Positions 1 through 8,186 of a stretch of DNA of 39,407 bases are shown here, piece after piece. The stretch is taken from NCBI GenBank assembly GCA_016235085.1, contig JACRMA010000008.1:1-39407 (forward strand). The letters run 5' to 3'. Source of the stretch: Candidatus Zixiibacteriota bacterium (lineage in GTDB: Bacteria; Zixibacteria; MSB-5A5; WJJR01). Position 1 is the first letter of the stretch; each line of letters begins with the position of its first letter. Both the position numbers and the translations under genes were made by a program. Under the pieces are notes generated by a model, which was not told where the DNA came from, searched no databases, and saw nothing but the letters and a program-made list of their open reading frames with translations.

Positions 1-254
1 AGGATGTCGACTTAATCCGTCGTGAGGTCGACATCATCGATCCCCAGGTGATCGTTTCTTGTGGGAACCGTCGAGACGTTGCACGGCTCTTCGATCTAGA
101 TGACGTGATGAAGGACGATTCTCTCAACTACTCGCGTGGCAAAGTGAATGAAAAGGAGAAGTTGTTCTTCTATCCACGTCATCCCTCGCATGGTGCCAGC
201 AGCGCGAAGACCTACGCCCAGTTGAAGGCATCGTGGCAAGTTGCTCACGCATAG
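1..254 (+). CDS. C-terminal fragment of a gene cut by the left edge; possibly uracil-DNA-glycosylase-like
   Basis: Frame 3 is open from the first base and ends at TAG 252-254, giving at least 83 codons with no start inside the window that needs to be used. The visible part reads like the end of an alpha/beta enzyme: a hydrophobic strand (DPQVIVSCG) followed by a charged stretch and a late RHPSHGASS motif. A strand of this kind followed by an H-P-S motif is the order seen in the C-terminal half of the uracil-DNA-glycosylase superfamily, where the His belongs to the second active-site motif. The catalytic first motif would lie outside the window, so the family is only a suggestion. A GTG at 48 is a possible internal start, but the reading frame is equally coding-like before it. 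Coding in this frame is likely; the product is uncertain. Confidence 0.5.
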   Translation, partial: DVDLIRREVDIIDPQVIVSCGNRRDVARLFDLDDVMKDDSLNYSRGKVNEKEKLFFYPRHPSHGASSAKTYAQLKASWQVAHA

Positions 255-549
255 CAAGTCCGTAGAGTTTGAGTTCACTGGCGGAGAGCGCACATTCTTG
301 CATGGGCACGGCGCAAAATCCAGCACAGTAGTGGCTCAGCCTACATCGGCCACAGAAACTCTCTGTAAAAAACGGCTCTCCCGCCCCCTGTGTCCAAGGA
401 GCGACGGGGGCGGGGAGATAGTTGCCGCCAGTCAGCCGTTGCTTCGCTTGGTAAACCAGGGCGCGCAAATCGTCTTGCCGCGGGCGTAGAACTGAGTTGA
501 CGGCAGATCGCCCCTCCCAGAGGTCACATGAGATGAATTCCAGGACGGT
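255..549 (-). pseudogene. Decayed coding-like segment, Cys-rich, no usable start
   Basis: On the minus strand a frame is open from just after a TGA at 550-552. Its composition looks like real protein rather than a shadow: RPRQDDLRALVYQAKQRL, then a Pro/Trp-rich stretch, then a cysteine cluster (C-G-R-C, and C-A-G-F-C six residues later) that could bind zinc. The frame continues to a stop at 124, but that last third lies opposite the coding plus strand and reads like a shadow. No ATG or GTG with a ribosome binding site precedes the good part. I therefore read it as a 5'-truncated remnant ending near the plus-strand gene. I do not recognise the family. The rest of the gap up to 839 shows nothing I can support. 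Confidence 0.3.
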
Positions 550-839
550 TCATAGGCGTAATCACTTGGTCATTTTCCGCTTGACATCGCGAATTCACTC
601 TCGTATCGAGCGCTGGTCGAAATCTGGAGTCCTACGGCGCGATCACCGCGCGTCTCACCTGCGTTGCGCCGCAGATTTTGACGGCACGGCAACAAAACTC
701 AAGCCCCTTGTGGGCAGGGCATGCAAGCGTGGTCCGGGCGGACGAAGCGGATTCCCAGGCCGACGGACCGGGTCAGCCATGCCGTCACGCGTCAGGAAGC
801 GCACTGCAAGCCATACCAACGTTGAGGGAGGATCCAATT

Positions 840-3455
840 ATGCACAGCGTTCAAGTTGTTCCGCCCCGCCGCACTGCCAGATTTTCATTGTTGTGCGTTA
901 CGGTGGTTGTTACGTCTCTCGCGTTCTGGCACCCCCAAGCGGTTGCCGCACCTTATCACATCGACTGGCTGGATATGAACACGGTACCCGTGAACAATAC
1001 GGTTCCGAGCTTACAAGTATTCAACCTTCCAGGGTACGGCCCCGTGATGATCACCTATGCCCCAAGCGTCATGACCCGATTGCGCGGTCAATTCCCGGCG
1101 GCACAGGATGGATCGATTGGTACGACTGACACCTACTCGTGGACTACGTTCGATGCGCTATCGCAAACGAATCCCAATGGCCCGAGCTCGACCCCTTTGT
1201 CGTATACGATTACTTACACGTTTCAAGGGAGTGGCCCTATGCCTGCAGGCGAGTTGGTCCTGGGGGTATACGGTCTGGGCCGCCTCGATGACACGCTCAA
1301 GAGTCCGCTATACATTACGACGGTCACAGTTGGCGAAAACGGGGCGTTTCTCGGCGAATGGGACTTGGGACCGAACTTCGGGCCCACGGAGTTTTTGCCG
1401 GGCGCTAATTCGTTCGTGCTCCGCAATCTGCTGCCCGGCAACGGAGTGCCGGGTGATCCATCGTTTAACAGCGATCTCGCTGTCGTTCGTTTTCCTGGGA
1501 CTGGGGCATTCTGGACCCTAACTCTCAACGTAACCCATATCGGGTATGACGGGATCAGTTTCACAATAGGGCGGGCCTATCCGAAGAATCACTACCTGAC
1601 CTGGAGAATGGATGAACCGTCCTGGGTTGACACTCATCAAGTCGCGGTGCGGGACCAATTCATGACGGATGTCCTCGATCTGGATTCCATAGACTTCATG
1701 TCGAATCCGGCGAGAAAGGACACCTTCAACATCACCTCTGACACGACCGATCATCTGACCTGGTACAGGGCGCGCGGCAGAGATACACTACTCTACGTGA
1801 CGTTCAGGGATCAGTTCGAATCCACTTCTGTTTGCATCGACTCCGTAAAGTATCTACTGGTTCCCAACCAGAAACTCCCACACGGTCCGGTTCACGATTT
1901 GGACCACTACAAAGCCTATAGGATTCGCCGTCCCCCGACGCTCAACAGACGCGTGGAGCTCCAGGACCAATTCGCTACGCTCCCTGAATTGGTGGACACG
2001 CTTAAACCAACCTATTTTCTGACACCGGCACAGAAGTTTAGTGAACCCCAGACCGATACTGTTACCCATTACGTGGCCTACGAGATCGTCCCGAAACACC
2101 CAACATCGGAGACTCGCAACACAGTGGACCAGTTCGGATCGCATGTCTTCACATTCAGGCAGAGCGAATTTCTTCTCGTCCCCGCCATCAAGCTTGCGGC
2201 CACCACGCACGTTTCTTTGGGCGACATCAACAATGATGGGATTCCGCTAACGATCGCCGATTTCACGGCTCTCATTCGTTTTGTCTCCTTTACCGGACCG
2301 CCCCCAATTCCACTCTGGGAGGGCGATCTGAACGCAGACGGGTACATCGATTACGACGACCTCATGTTGTTCTATTGTTATATGCAATCGGGCCTGAGTT
2401 GTTTTCCGCGTTATCCGATCCCGGTCCCGTGCTGCACGGACACGACACGCGGATGCTGCATGACCAGTACCGGTAATTATATTCGCTCCCCGGCGAATTG
2501 CGCCCGGGCATGGGGAATTTACCTCGGCGATGGTAAGGACTGTCCCTGCCTTCCCGTGCCGAAGGACCTGGAACTGTGGCTCACCTTTGACGAGGAGACA
2601 ACCGGTCCATCCAAGAATCTCGCCGCGGCGGTCGATGGCATTCAACAGGGGTCACTAGTGGGCACGCCGGGAGAGGTCAACGGCGCTCTCCGGTTTGATG
2701 GCGTCAGCAGTTACGTGGACGTGGCCTCCTATCCGGGAATCAATCCCGGCGCCGGGGATTTCACGATCGATGCCTGGGTGACCCGTGGCGCTGACGACAA
2801 TCAAGTCCGCGTCATCGCTGACAAGCGCTCCAACGTGGGAGGATTCTTCGGATACGAATTCTTCCTGTACAACGGCCGGCTTGGCTTCCAACTGGGCGTG
2901 GGCCCATACAATAATTGGATGACCTCGACTTCAGAAACCGTGCCCGTCACGGGTTGGCATCACGTGGCTGTCACCGTGGACCGTAATGTGGAGGGCCGTT
3001 TCTACTTGGATGGCGACCCGATTGGGGTACCGATGGGAGTCTCAGGGTGGATGGGTTCGTGCGATAATTCCTCGCCCTTCCGAGTTGGAGCCGTTTCGTT
3101 CAGCCCGGGTTCCTACTTCCTCGGGGGTATCGATGAGGTAGAGATGTTCCGCCGGGCTCTCACACCTGCTGAGATCAAGGCCATCTATGATGCTCAGAAC
3201 ATTGGCAAGTGCCGATGCTACTGCCCGCATCAGGGGGATATCGTCCCGGATGGCGTAATCGATGTGTTCGACGTAATCGGCCTTATCGACATCGCATTCA
3301 GCGGTGCACTGGATCCGCAGGATCCCGCCTGCCCCACCACGAGAGGAGACCTGAACGGCGATGGTGTCACTGACATCTTCGACATAATCTATCTGATTGA
3401 TATGGCATTCGCCGGCGGTCCGGATCCGGTTGATCCGTGCATTTCACTACACTAA
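840..3455 (+). CDS. Secreted multidomain protein: tandem DQF modules, LamG domain, C-terminal dockerin repeats
   Basis: 871 residues. The ATG at 840 follows GGGAGG and starts a signal peptide (two Arg near 10-11, hydrophobic core 15-30, likely cleavage after AVA at 36); the open frame upstream to 678 has no such support. Residues about 40-245 are unassigned beta-rich sequence. About 248-452 holds four tandem ~45-50-residue modules of the form HY-x-x-Y/W...DQF...FLLVPAxK. About 457-520 is a first dockerin-like pair (GDINNDG, GDLNADGYID), then a Cys-rich linker (530-575), a LamG/concanavalin-like domain (576-790; FDGVSSYVDV, WHHVAVTVD) and a terminal dockerin pair (791-871; CPHQGD, GDLNGDGVTDIFD). 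LamG domains typically bind carbohydrate; dockerin-like repeats bind calcium and anchor or assemble proteins. The protein is probably exported and surface-associated. Monocistronic, followed by a strong terminator. Confidence 0.9.
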   Translation: MHSVQVVPPRRTARFSLLCVTVVVTSLAFWHPQAVAAPYHIDWLDMNTVPVNNTVPSLQVFNLPGYGPVMITYAPSVMTRLRGQFPAAQDGSIGTTDTYSWTTFDALSQTNPNGPSSTPLSYTITYTFQGSGPMPAGELVLGVYGLGRLDDTLKSPLYITTVTVGENGAFLGEWDLGPNFGPTEFLPGANSFVLRNLLPGNGVPGDPSFNSDLAVVRFPGTGAFWTLTLNVTHIGYDGISFTIGRAYPKNHYLTWRMDEPSWVDTHQVAVRDQFMTDVLDLDSIDFMSNPARKDTFNITSDTTDHLTWYRARGRDTLLYVTFRDQFESTSVCIDSVKYLLVPNQKLPHGPVHDLDHYKAYRIRRPPTLNRRVELQDQFATLPELVDTLKPTYFLTPAQKFSEPQTDTVTHYVAYEIVPKHPTSETRNTVDQFGSHVFTFRQSEFLLVPAIKLAATTHVSLGDINNDGIPLTIADFTALIRFVSFTGPPPIPLWEGDLNADGYIDYDDLMLFYCYMQSGLSCFPRYPIPVPCCTDTTRGCCMTSTGNYIRSPANCARAWGIYLGDGKDCPCLPVPKDLELWLTFDEETTGPSKNLAAAVDGIQQGSLVGTPGEVNGALRFDGVSSYVDVASYPGINPGAGDFTIDAWVTRGADDNQVRVIADKRSNVGGFFGYEFFLYNGRLGFQLGVGPYNNWMTSTSETVPVTGWHHVAVTVDRNVEGRFYLDGDPIGVPMGVSGWMGSCDNSSPFRVGAVSFSPGSYFLGGIDEVEMFRRALTPAEIKAIYDAQNIGKCRCYCPHQGDIVPDGVIDVFDVIGLIDIAFSGALDPQDPACPTTRGDLNGDGVTDIFDIIYLIDMAFAGGPDPVDPCISLH

Positions 3456-3473
3456 TTCAAGATTGGTTAGGCA

Positions 3474-3513
3474 GCAAAGCCCGTGGCGATTGAACCAACG
3501 CCACGGGCTTTGC
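3474..3513 (+). terminator. Strong intrinsic terminator of the LamG/dockerin gene
   Basis: A perfect 15-bp stem (GCAAAGCCCGTGGCG, 3474-3488, pairing with 3499-3513) closes a 10-base loop, 18 bases after the TAA of the secreted protein gene. The stem is symmetrical (T-rich on its 3' side, A-rich on its 5' side), so it may work in both directions. Confidence 0.8.
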
Positions 3514-3804
3514 TTATAAGATCCCAGCCCCTCGTTTCCCGAAATATCTGAGCTTTGGAGGTAGTCGGTGGAATTCCGGGAGCTTCTGAGACCCTGGATC
3601 AGCCACGTGGATTGGGAACCGCCGCGGATGGAGAGCGCTGCTCGTCGGGCGAGTTCGTAGCAACTGTCTTCTAACCGGCTGACTGTAGCCTTTGGAGAAC
3701 GAGTGGTGTCTCCTTAATGTAGAGCCAGGTTGTGCCCCAACGACTTACGAGTTCGTAGACCGTTTCACTCGGCCCGCTCTAAAATAGCTCCCCGGAAAAT
3801 GCAC

Positions 3805-4005
3805 GAGCCAGATTGCAGATAGCTACGCCCCGCTGGGGCGTTTTTTGTTGCCCGCATGTCGCGCACACGGCGGCAGTTAGCGCATCAACGGGCGCATCCC
3901 AGCAGTGATCCCTGTCGTCTGGGTCGCCTATCCTGGGGCACGATATCACCGCAGGTGCCGGTGAAGTTCCGTGAATTCGCGTCTGAAAGTCTTGGATTTG
4001 GTGAC
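3805..4005 (+). repeat. Diverged ~200-bp direct repeat, copy A
   Basis: This copy shares ordered landmarks with 8781-8983: GAGCCAGAT at the left end, an ACGCCCC...GGGCGTTTTT hairpin about 20 bases in, then GTTGCCCG, then GTTAGCGC at offset 71 (73 in copy B), and finally CTGAAA..CTTGGA.TTGGTGAC at offset 178 (180 in copy B). The spacing is conserved while the sequence between landmarks has largely diverged, which points to common descent rather than chance. Copy B abuts a serine recombinase remnant; copy A does not. Confidence 0.6.
3825..3846 (+). terminator. Intrinsic terminator inside repeat copy A
   Basis: ACGCCCC, loop GCT, GGGGCGT, followed by five further T: a textbook rho-independent terminator reading left to right. 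No plus-strand gene ends immediately before it, so it is probably part of the repeat rather than a dedicated gene terminator; it would also stop any read-through from the LamG/dockerin gene. Confidence 0.65.
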
Positions 4006-4081
4006 CCTACGGCCCGATTGCCTGAGATGCGCGCCAGTGTACCGTGTCATCGCCTCAGACGTGCTTTGAGATGGGTAACAA

Positions 4082-6751
4082 CTACTTAATGATGACAATC
4101 TTCCCAACTTGAGATCCCAGGCGTGAATCCACCCGGTAAATGTAGATACCTGAGACGACCGGCTGGGCATTGCGGCTGATCAAATCCCAGCCTACTTCCG
4201 ACGAATACGTGGTCAGGAAACGGTCGGGATGATGGATCTCACGAATGAGGTCCCCCGCCAGCGAGTAGATTCGAATCGTCGCGGTGTCGGGAAGGTTGAT
4301 GAAGTGAATCCGCATGTCGTACTCCGTCATCACGGGGTGACCGTACCCCTCGTACCCCTCTGCGAAGTAGTTCGTCCGATGGCCAAACGCATCGTTGTAG
4401 GCAATCCTGTATGGATTGGGATACACCGCCACCTTGATCCCGGAATCTTTCACGACATCCGCGGAGTAGATCGGCTGGCCGTACTTGAAGTTGTTGGCCG
4501 GGGACGATTCCAAGGGTCCGAGGTTCTTGTTGAAATCGCCAAAATCGAACGTTGAAACAGCGAAGTATAGAGGCACCGACGGTACGAGATTTTCGATGGT
4601 GATCTCATACGATCCATAAGTCAGGCGGTCGCCGTCGATCATCGTGTCTGTGGTCCCAACTTGTTGAATCAGATTGGTTTCCCGATGGTCCGTTTCCCAG
4701 TAAGTGTTGGAGCGATTGAAGGCCTCAGGGGTCCAGTATGAGAACCGCTCGTGCCGGCTGATACTGATTACTTTTCCCTCCACATTTCGCGACGTGTCGA
4801 CAACTGTGTCCTGATAGGCTCTATCGAATGAAGGGACGGAATAATCACGGGGGTCGAAACGCGGGTTTGCCAAGACAATACGCCAGCGGTCGATACTCAA
4901 CGGGTCGGACACTTGCGTCCACTCCTTGTTCAACGCGTCGTAGGCCAGCCGTTTGAAATCCTCCTTGTCCCAACTGGCGATCATCGAGAGTTGATCCTCG
5001 GCCGCGGCGCGGCCGGCGTACACCCGATACCCCTCAAAGTCGCGTTTCCCGGTGATCGGATCTTTCTCCAGCTCAGTGACTGGCCCGTCCCAGCGGAGAA
5101 TCACGCGTCCAGGCTGGCTGGTTAGCGTGAACTGTGGCGGTGTGGGCGGCTGGGGACCGTCGAAATCGGGCACACCGTCGCCCTTCCAGAAAATCGAATC
5201 GCATCCGTGACTGGTCGTGATCGGCACGAACACGGTTTCCGGCGGTGTGTCGGTGACGACAGTGTCATACGCGACAGTATCGATCGCGCTGCAATTGACC
5301 AGATACGCCCGACCTCGGTAACCGTCATGATCGGTGTCAACGCCAGGACTGTCGAAGACCCAGTCGGCCCAGCGGGAATTCTTGATCAGATCCGAGAAGT
5401 CCAGGTGATCCAGATACGACTTCGGATTCAGGGGATTGAAGCGAGCCGCATAGTTCTGCGGATCGGTGTGGAAACCGGCTCCCGCGACCAGAGCGATAGT
5501 GAACGGAATGGAGTCGCCTGCGGGGACCGCAAAGGTGAGTTTATACGACAGCATGAAAAGTGGAGCTGCTCCGCCTGCGATGCTCTTAGCCAACTCGGGT
5601 TTCGGCGGCGGACTCCATCCGGTCGATGTATAGTCAACGGCCGAGTACACCTGGTCGTAGTCAATTTCCTCATTTGTCATTAACCGGTAGCGGGTCAGAT
5701 CGCCGAAGGGTCCCGCAGCCGAGAGAGCGCCCAGTGGTTTCGGGCCCCACGAGCCGGTCTCAGTCGGGATCCACCAATTGAAGCTAAACCCACCGGGTGG
5801 TGCGCGCAACACGCGCACACCAAGTGCTCCTGTGGGGCACTGGTATGTGAACTCGGAGTGCCGCGTGGGATCCCCGTCGTTGTCCGCTGCCCACGCGACG
5901 TTTAGGGTCTCGACAGTTCCCGGAACCGTTCCGGGCACCGTTCGGAGCAGACCAACAATGGTCTGCCCAATCGACCCTGGCCTGATCAGATCATTCGAGA
6001 CGGCCGGAAATGTTTCCAATCCTATGCAAGGATCTTCAATTGCCCTGCCTGAGGTGTTCTTGATCCAATAGTCGACAAGGATGAAGCGCTTCGCGTACGA
6101 GCTCGACCAGGCATAGCTGGTCTGATGGATCTCCATACCGATGGGACGATTCACTTTTTGTGTCTCCGGGTCAGGAGGAGACCCGGAGCGTGACCACGAA
6201 AAGGTGTCGGCGTATGTCGAGTAGAATTCTTCATCTGCGCGAGCCGATTTGTCGTACCCAAGCGACCCAGATGTCGAGGATCTCCGGGTAATTGAGGCAG
6301 ATGAAGCGAATTCAAACCCAGCCGCTAAATCACCAAGGCTTGCCGCACAAACAACCGTATCCTGCCGATCGACGCTTCCAACCTGAATCCCGGCGTCGTA
6401 CAGGTAGTCATTCTGAGTACGTGGAGGAAACTCGAACGATGGTAGCCAGGTGATTCCCAGGCGGTCCATGTCCTCCGTGGGTTTCGGCACACCGTAGTCG
6501 CCCACGACTCTCCCCGAGCCCATTAAGCCGAAGTTCGTGACATTGAGCCAAATATCATTGACGCTGTGGATCCGTGATTGATAAATGGTTCCGCCTAAGC
6601 GAGGAGTTGAAGAATCGCCAGCTGCAATGACAACGCCTATCCCATGCAGTGGGCGCGACTCACCCCTTCCCGCGAGGTATGTGAAGAGGATCCCCACGAA
6701 CAAAGTCGTTACTGGTAGCGACGATCTGCGGAATGGCTCGGCAAGCAACAT
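4082..6751 (-). CDS. Large secreted protein with a type-IX-secretion-like C-terminal domain
   Basis: 889 residues, starting at an ATG (6751) with only a weak upstream purine stretch. A hydrophobic stretch at residues ~10-28 (LPVTTLFVGILFTYLAG) after basic residues fits a signal peptide. The long middle is beta-rich and repetitive, without a recognisable catalytic motif; around residues 540-640 a WDGP...YRVYAG pattern looks like a fibronectin-III-type fold. The last ~115 residues begin with KVAVYPNPYR and end in GIYIYRVDS...VGKIVIIK, the usual form of the FlgD-like or Por-type sorting tail found across the FCB group, recognised by the type IX secretion machinery in Bacteroidetes. Probably exported and surface-attached or released. 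It is the last gene of a minus-strand run with the Cys-rich and thioredoxin-fold genes. A tandem VPGTVPGTV stretch near residue 275 reflects a small internal DNA duplication. Confidence 0.85.
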   Translation of the reverse strand: MLLAEPFRRSSLPVTTLFVGILFTYLAGRGESRPLHGIGVVIAAGDSSTPRLGGTIYQSRIHSVNDIWLNVTNFGLMGSGRVVGDYGVPKPTEDMDRLGITWLPSFEFPPRTQNDYLYDAGIQVGSVDRQDTVVCAASLGDLAAGFEFASSASITRRSSTSGSLGYDKSARADEEFYSTYADTFSWSRSGSPPDPETQKVNRPIGMEIHQTSYAWSSSYAKRFILVDYWIKNTSGRAIEDPCIGLETFPAVSNDLIRPGSIGQTIVGLLRTVPGTVPGTVETLNVAWAADNDGDPTRHSEFTYQCPTGALGVRVLRAPPGGFSFNWWIPTETGSWGPKPLGALSAAGPFGDLTRYRLMTNEEIDYDQVYSAVDYTSTGWSPPPKPELAKSIAGGAAPLFMLSYKLTFAVPAGDSIPFTIALVAGAGFHTDPQNYAARFNPLNPKSYLDHLDFSDLIKNSRWADWVFDSPGVDTDHDGYRGRAYLVNCSAIDTVAYDTVVTDTPPETVFVPITTSHGCDSIFWKGDGVPDFDGPQPPTPPQFTLTSQPGRVILRWDGPVTELEKDPITGKRDFEGYRVYAGRAAAEDQLSMIASWDKEDFKRLAYDALNKEWTQVSDPLSIDRWRIVLANPRFDPRDYSVPSFDRAYQDTVVDTSRNVEGKVISISRHERFSYWTPEAFNRSNTYWETDHRETNLIQQVGTTDTMIDGDRLTYGSYEITIENLVPSVPLYFAVSTFDFGDFNKNLGPLESSPANNFKYGQPIYSADVVKDSGIKVAVYPNPYRIAYNDAFGHRTNYFAEGYEGYGHPVMTEYDMRIHFINLPDTATIRIYSLAGDLIREIHHPDRFLTTYSSEVGWDLISRNAQPVVSGIYIYRVDSRLGSQVGKIVIIK

Positions 6752-6827
6752 TCATTTACTCATCACGGACAATCCAACTTCCCAGCCACACGGATAGATT
6801 AACGGTCCCAAAGCGCCCGACAGCCAA

Positions 6828-7082
6828 TTACGGCATATCACAGAGGTAGTGCGATATACATGCGCCACGCACACAAATGGTATCGCCGGATTGATTCACA
6901 AATTTCAGACCGTCACATCTCCACTGCTGCATCGCGTCACACCAAGTCTTGCATTTGCATCCACCTTCAGGACAAGGCACGTCCGTTGCATTCGCCTTCG
7001 ATCCTCCATTAAACGCAAACGAGAATGATATTGCGAATGCGAAGATGAACAGAACTGCAGTTAGCAGTTTCCTTCTCGACAT
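6828..7082 (-). CDS. Small Cys-rich exported protein of unknown function
   Basis: 84 residues. The ATG has an excellent ribosome binding site (AGGAGG, 4 bases upstream). The N-terminus (MSRRKLL, then a hydrophobic core to about residue 24) is a clear signal peptide, leaving a mature part of about 60 residues with seven cysteines: CPEGGCKCKTWC, then single Cys in WRCDG, TICVRGAC and HYLC. Eight or so positions spaced like this suggest a disulfide-bonded knot in the envelope. It lies 29 bp after the thioredoxin-fold gene on the same strand, so disulfide or redox handling by that partner is a reasonable guess. Reminiscent of short Cys-rich peptides in FCB genomes, but I do not know a named family. 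Confidence 0.7.
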   Translation of the reverse strand: MSRRKLLTAVLFIFAFAISFSFAFNGGSKANATDVPCPEGGCKCKTWCDAMQQWRCDGLKFVNQSGDTICVRGACISHYLCDMP

Positions 7083-7111
7083 AGATCCTCCTTTTTCTCT
7101 TCACCATAGTC

Positions 7112-7696
7112 CTATGGCCCTGCGACCCGGGCGCTTTCGGGGCCGTCACCTGACACAATTGAGCGAAATTCATGAACGGTCGGCGTGATTACAAAGCCGA
7201 TGGATCTTATTGAACCGGATTGGCTCAGGAGAAAGTACGCGAAGTTTCCCTCAAGATTATGCTTCATTCGCAGCAAACTCTGTGCATCGCAGTACACTGG
7301 GATCTTGACCCTCCTCAACGCCAGTTCCTCCACAAACGACTGGGTACCTTCGACTTCGTCTGTAACTAACACTGCGCACGGTGCGTTTGCACCGACAGAA
7401 TCGACTGCCTCTTGCAGTGCGACTGCAGACTCAAGGCATCGGCCGCATCCCGGATGCAAGAGGCAGAGCAAACCACCGCGCGGGAGGATGTCTCGGAGTT
7501 GAAACGTCTTCCTTCCATCGGAGGACCAGAATGCGACATCCGGAAAGGGGTCTCCGTTCTTTAAGCCTCTAATATGTTCCGCGTAACGTTGAATTCGTTC
7601 TGCATCCGTAAGTGTGCTGGTAGCCACGTCTTTTGCAACCCTGATTCCGCCGGCAATCGATCCTAACCACCACCCAAGTATCACTGCAGCGGACAT
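7112..7696 (-). CDS. Membrane-anchored thioredoxin-fold protein; probable N-terminal frameshift
   Basis: 194 residues from ATG 7696. An N-terminal membrane anchor (SAAVILGWWLGSIAGGI) is followed by a thioredoxin/AhpC-type fold: GDPFPDVAFWSSDG near residue 48, the strand GGLLCLLHPGCGRCLES with a C-G-R-C redox pair near residues 83-86, and a cis-Pro-like VKIPVY near 134. Probably a periplasm-facing thiol reductant or oxidase of the TlpA/MauD type. The start is odd: there is no ribosome binding site, and the hydrophobic reading RFWVVA continues in frame just before ATG until a TGA. Removing one base from the A4 run at 7708-7711 joins it to an ATG at 7748 that has GGGGAGG, giving MTRHLGKMKSVTVWVVAMSA, a textbook signal anchor. 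The true gene is therefore probably 7112-7748 with a one-base insertion or sequencing error. Confidence 0.7.
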   Translation of the reverse strand: MSAAVILGWWLGSIAGGIRVAKDVATSTLTDAERIQRYAEHIRGLKNGDPFPDVAFWSSDGRKTFQLRDILPRGGLLCLLHPGCGRCLESAVALQEAVDSVGANAPCAVLVTDEVEGTQSFVEELALRRVKIPVYCDAQSLLRMKHNLEGNFAYFLLSQSGSIRSIGFVITPTVHEFRSIVSGDGPESARVAGP

Positions 7697-7809
7697 GGCG
7701 ACGACCCAAAACCGTCACGCTCTTCATTTTCCCCAAGTGCCGCGTCATTCTTCCTCCCCGTTTGAGTTCTCAGTGGAGTCTGAACGTGCCCAGACATTCG
7801 AAACGCGAT

Positions 7810-8046
7810 CTACTCGACTAGGTAAAGCGTGTTCGCATGGAGTTGGGTGGCCTCGGAGACGCTTAGTTGTCCATGCTGTCCAAGGCTGACAACGGTCAGG
7901 ATGCACGGACTGATCCTTGCCCGTGAAACGTCTCCGCGACGACATATACACACGATGTGTGTGCAACGGTCTTGGGCTTTCTGCTGCAAACTTCTTTGAT
8001 TACTGCTCCGGCGGCTTGGGCTGCTTGCGTGATCAGCGCCGGACAT
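7810..8046 (-). CDS. Doubtful small ORF (78 aa), possibly decayed
   Basis: ATG 8046 follows GGTGAG by five bases and sits about ten bases after the predicted start point of a sigma70-like promoter (8064-8093). The C-terminal half (ILTVVSLGQHGQLSVSEATQ) reads like protein. The N-terminal half is Ser/Arg-rich like a shadow, and a second frame over the same bases reads more naturally (ITQAAQAAGAVIKEV, then VCSRKPKTVAHTSCVYVVAE) until a stop just where the first frame becomes convincing. That pattern suggests a small gene with a frameshift in the middle. The stop lies 61 bp before the likely true start of the thioredoxin-fold gene, so it could head the same transcript. No family recognised. Confidence 0.25.
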   Translation of the reverse strand: MSGADHASSPSRRSSNQRSLQQKAQDRCTHIVCICRRGDVSRARISPCILTVVSLGQHGQLSVSEATQLHANTLYLVE

Positions 8047-8063
8047 GGCTCTCACCGGAGTGC

Positions 8064-8093
8064 AAAATCGCAAACGTGACAAACCGATGTCAA
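8064..8093 (-). promoter_or_regulatory. Putative sigma70-type promoter for the thioredoxin-fold transcript
   Basis: On the minus strand a perfect -35 hexamer TTGACA (8093-8088) is followed after 18 bases by GATTTT (8069-8064), a 3-of-6 match to the -10 consensus. The predicted start, near 8057, lies just before the ATG at 8046. The next genes on this strand (thioredoxin-fold, Cys-rich, type-IX-like protein) are separated by 76 bp or less and could share the transcript. Confidence 0.35.
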
Positions 8094-8186
8094 GAGAAAA
8101 GTTGACTCGTATCGTAACTTGATGTCGGGCGGATATGCGAGATATGGGGCCGGTCGTGTGACGGTAGGGAGTACCGGAGTGACAGT

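Larger units (their letters stand above)
3521..4081. other. Gene-free stretch with a repeat and a second terminator
   Basis: No convincing gene lies here. Short open stretches exist, for example a GTG preceded by GGAGG near 3569 giving about 30 codons, but they stop quickly and match nothing I know. The right part (3805-4005) is copy A of a diverged repeat that recurs at 8781-8983, and it includes a compact terminator hairpin. The stretch probably holds debris of a mobile or recombined segment between two convergent secreted-protein genes. Confidence 0.5.

Noticed and set aside
581-609. TTGACA-17-TATCGA as promoter of the LamG/dockerin gene
   Set aside because: Only the -35 box is good; the -10 box has three matches and the distance to the start is over 230 bp, so I do not list it.
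497-1129. 210-codon plus-strand open frame
   Set aside because: It overlaps the start of the secreted LamG/dockerin protein, is rich in Arg/Ser/His/Pro as shadows are, and lacks a ribosome binding site; the signal peptide of the other frame is decisive.
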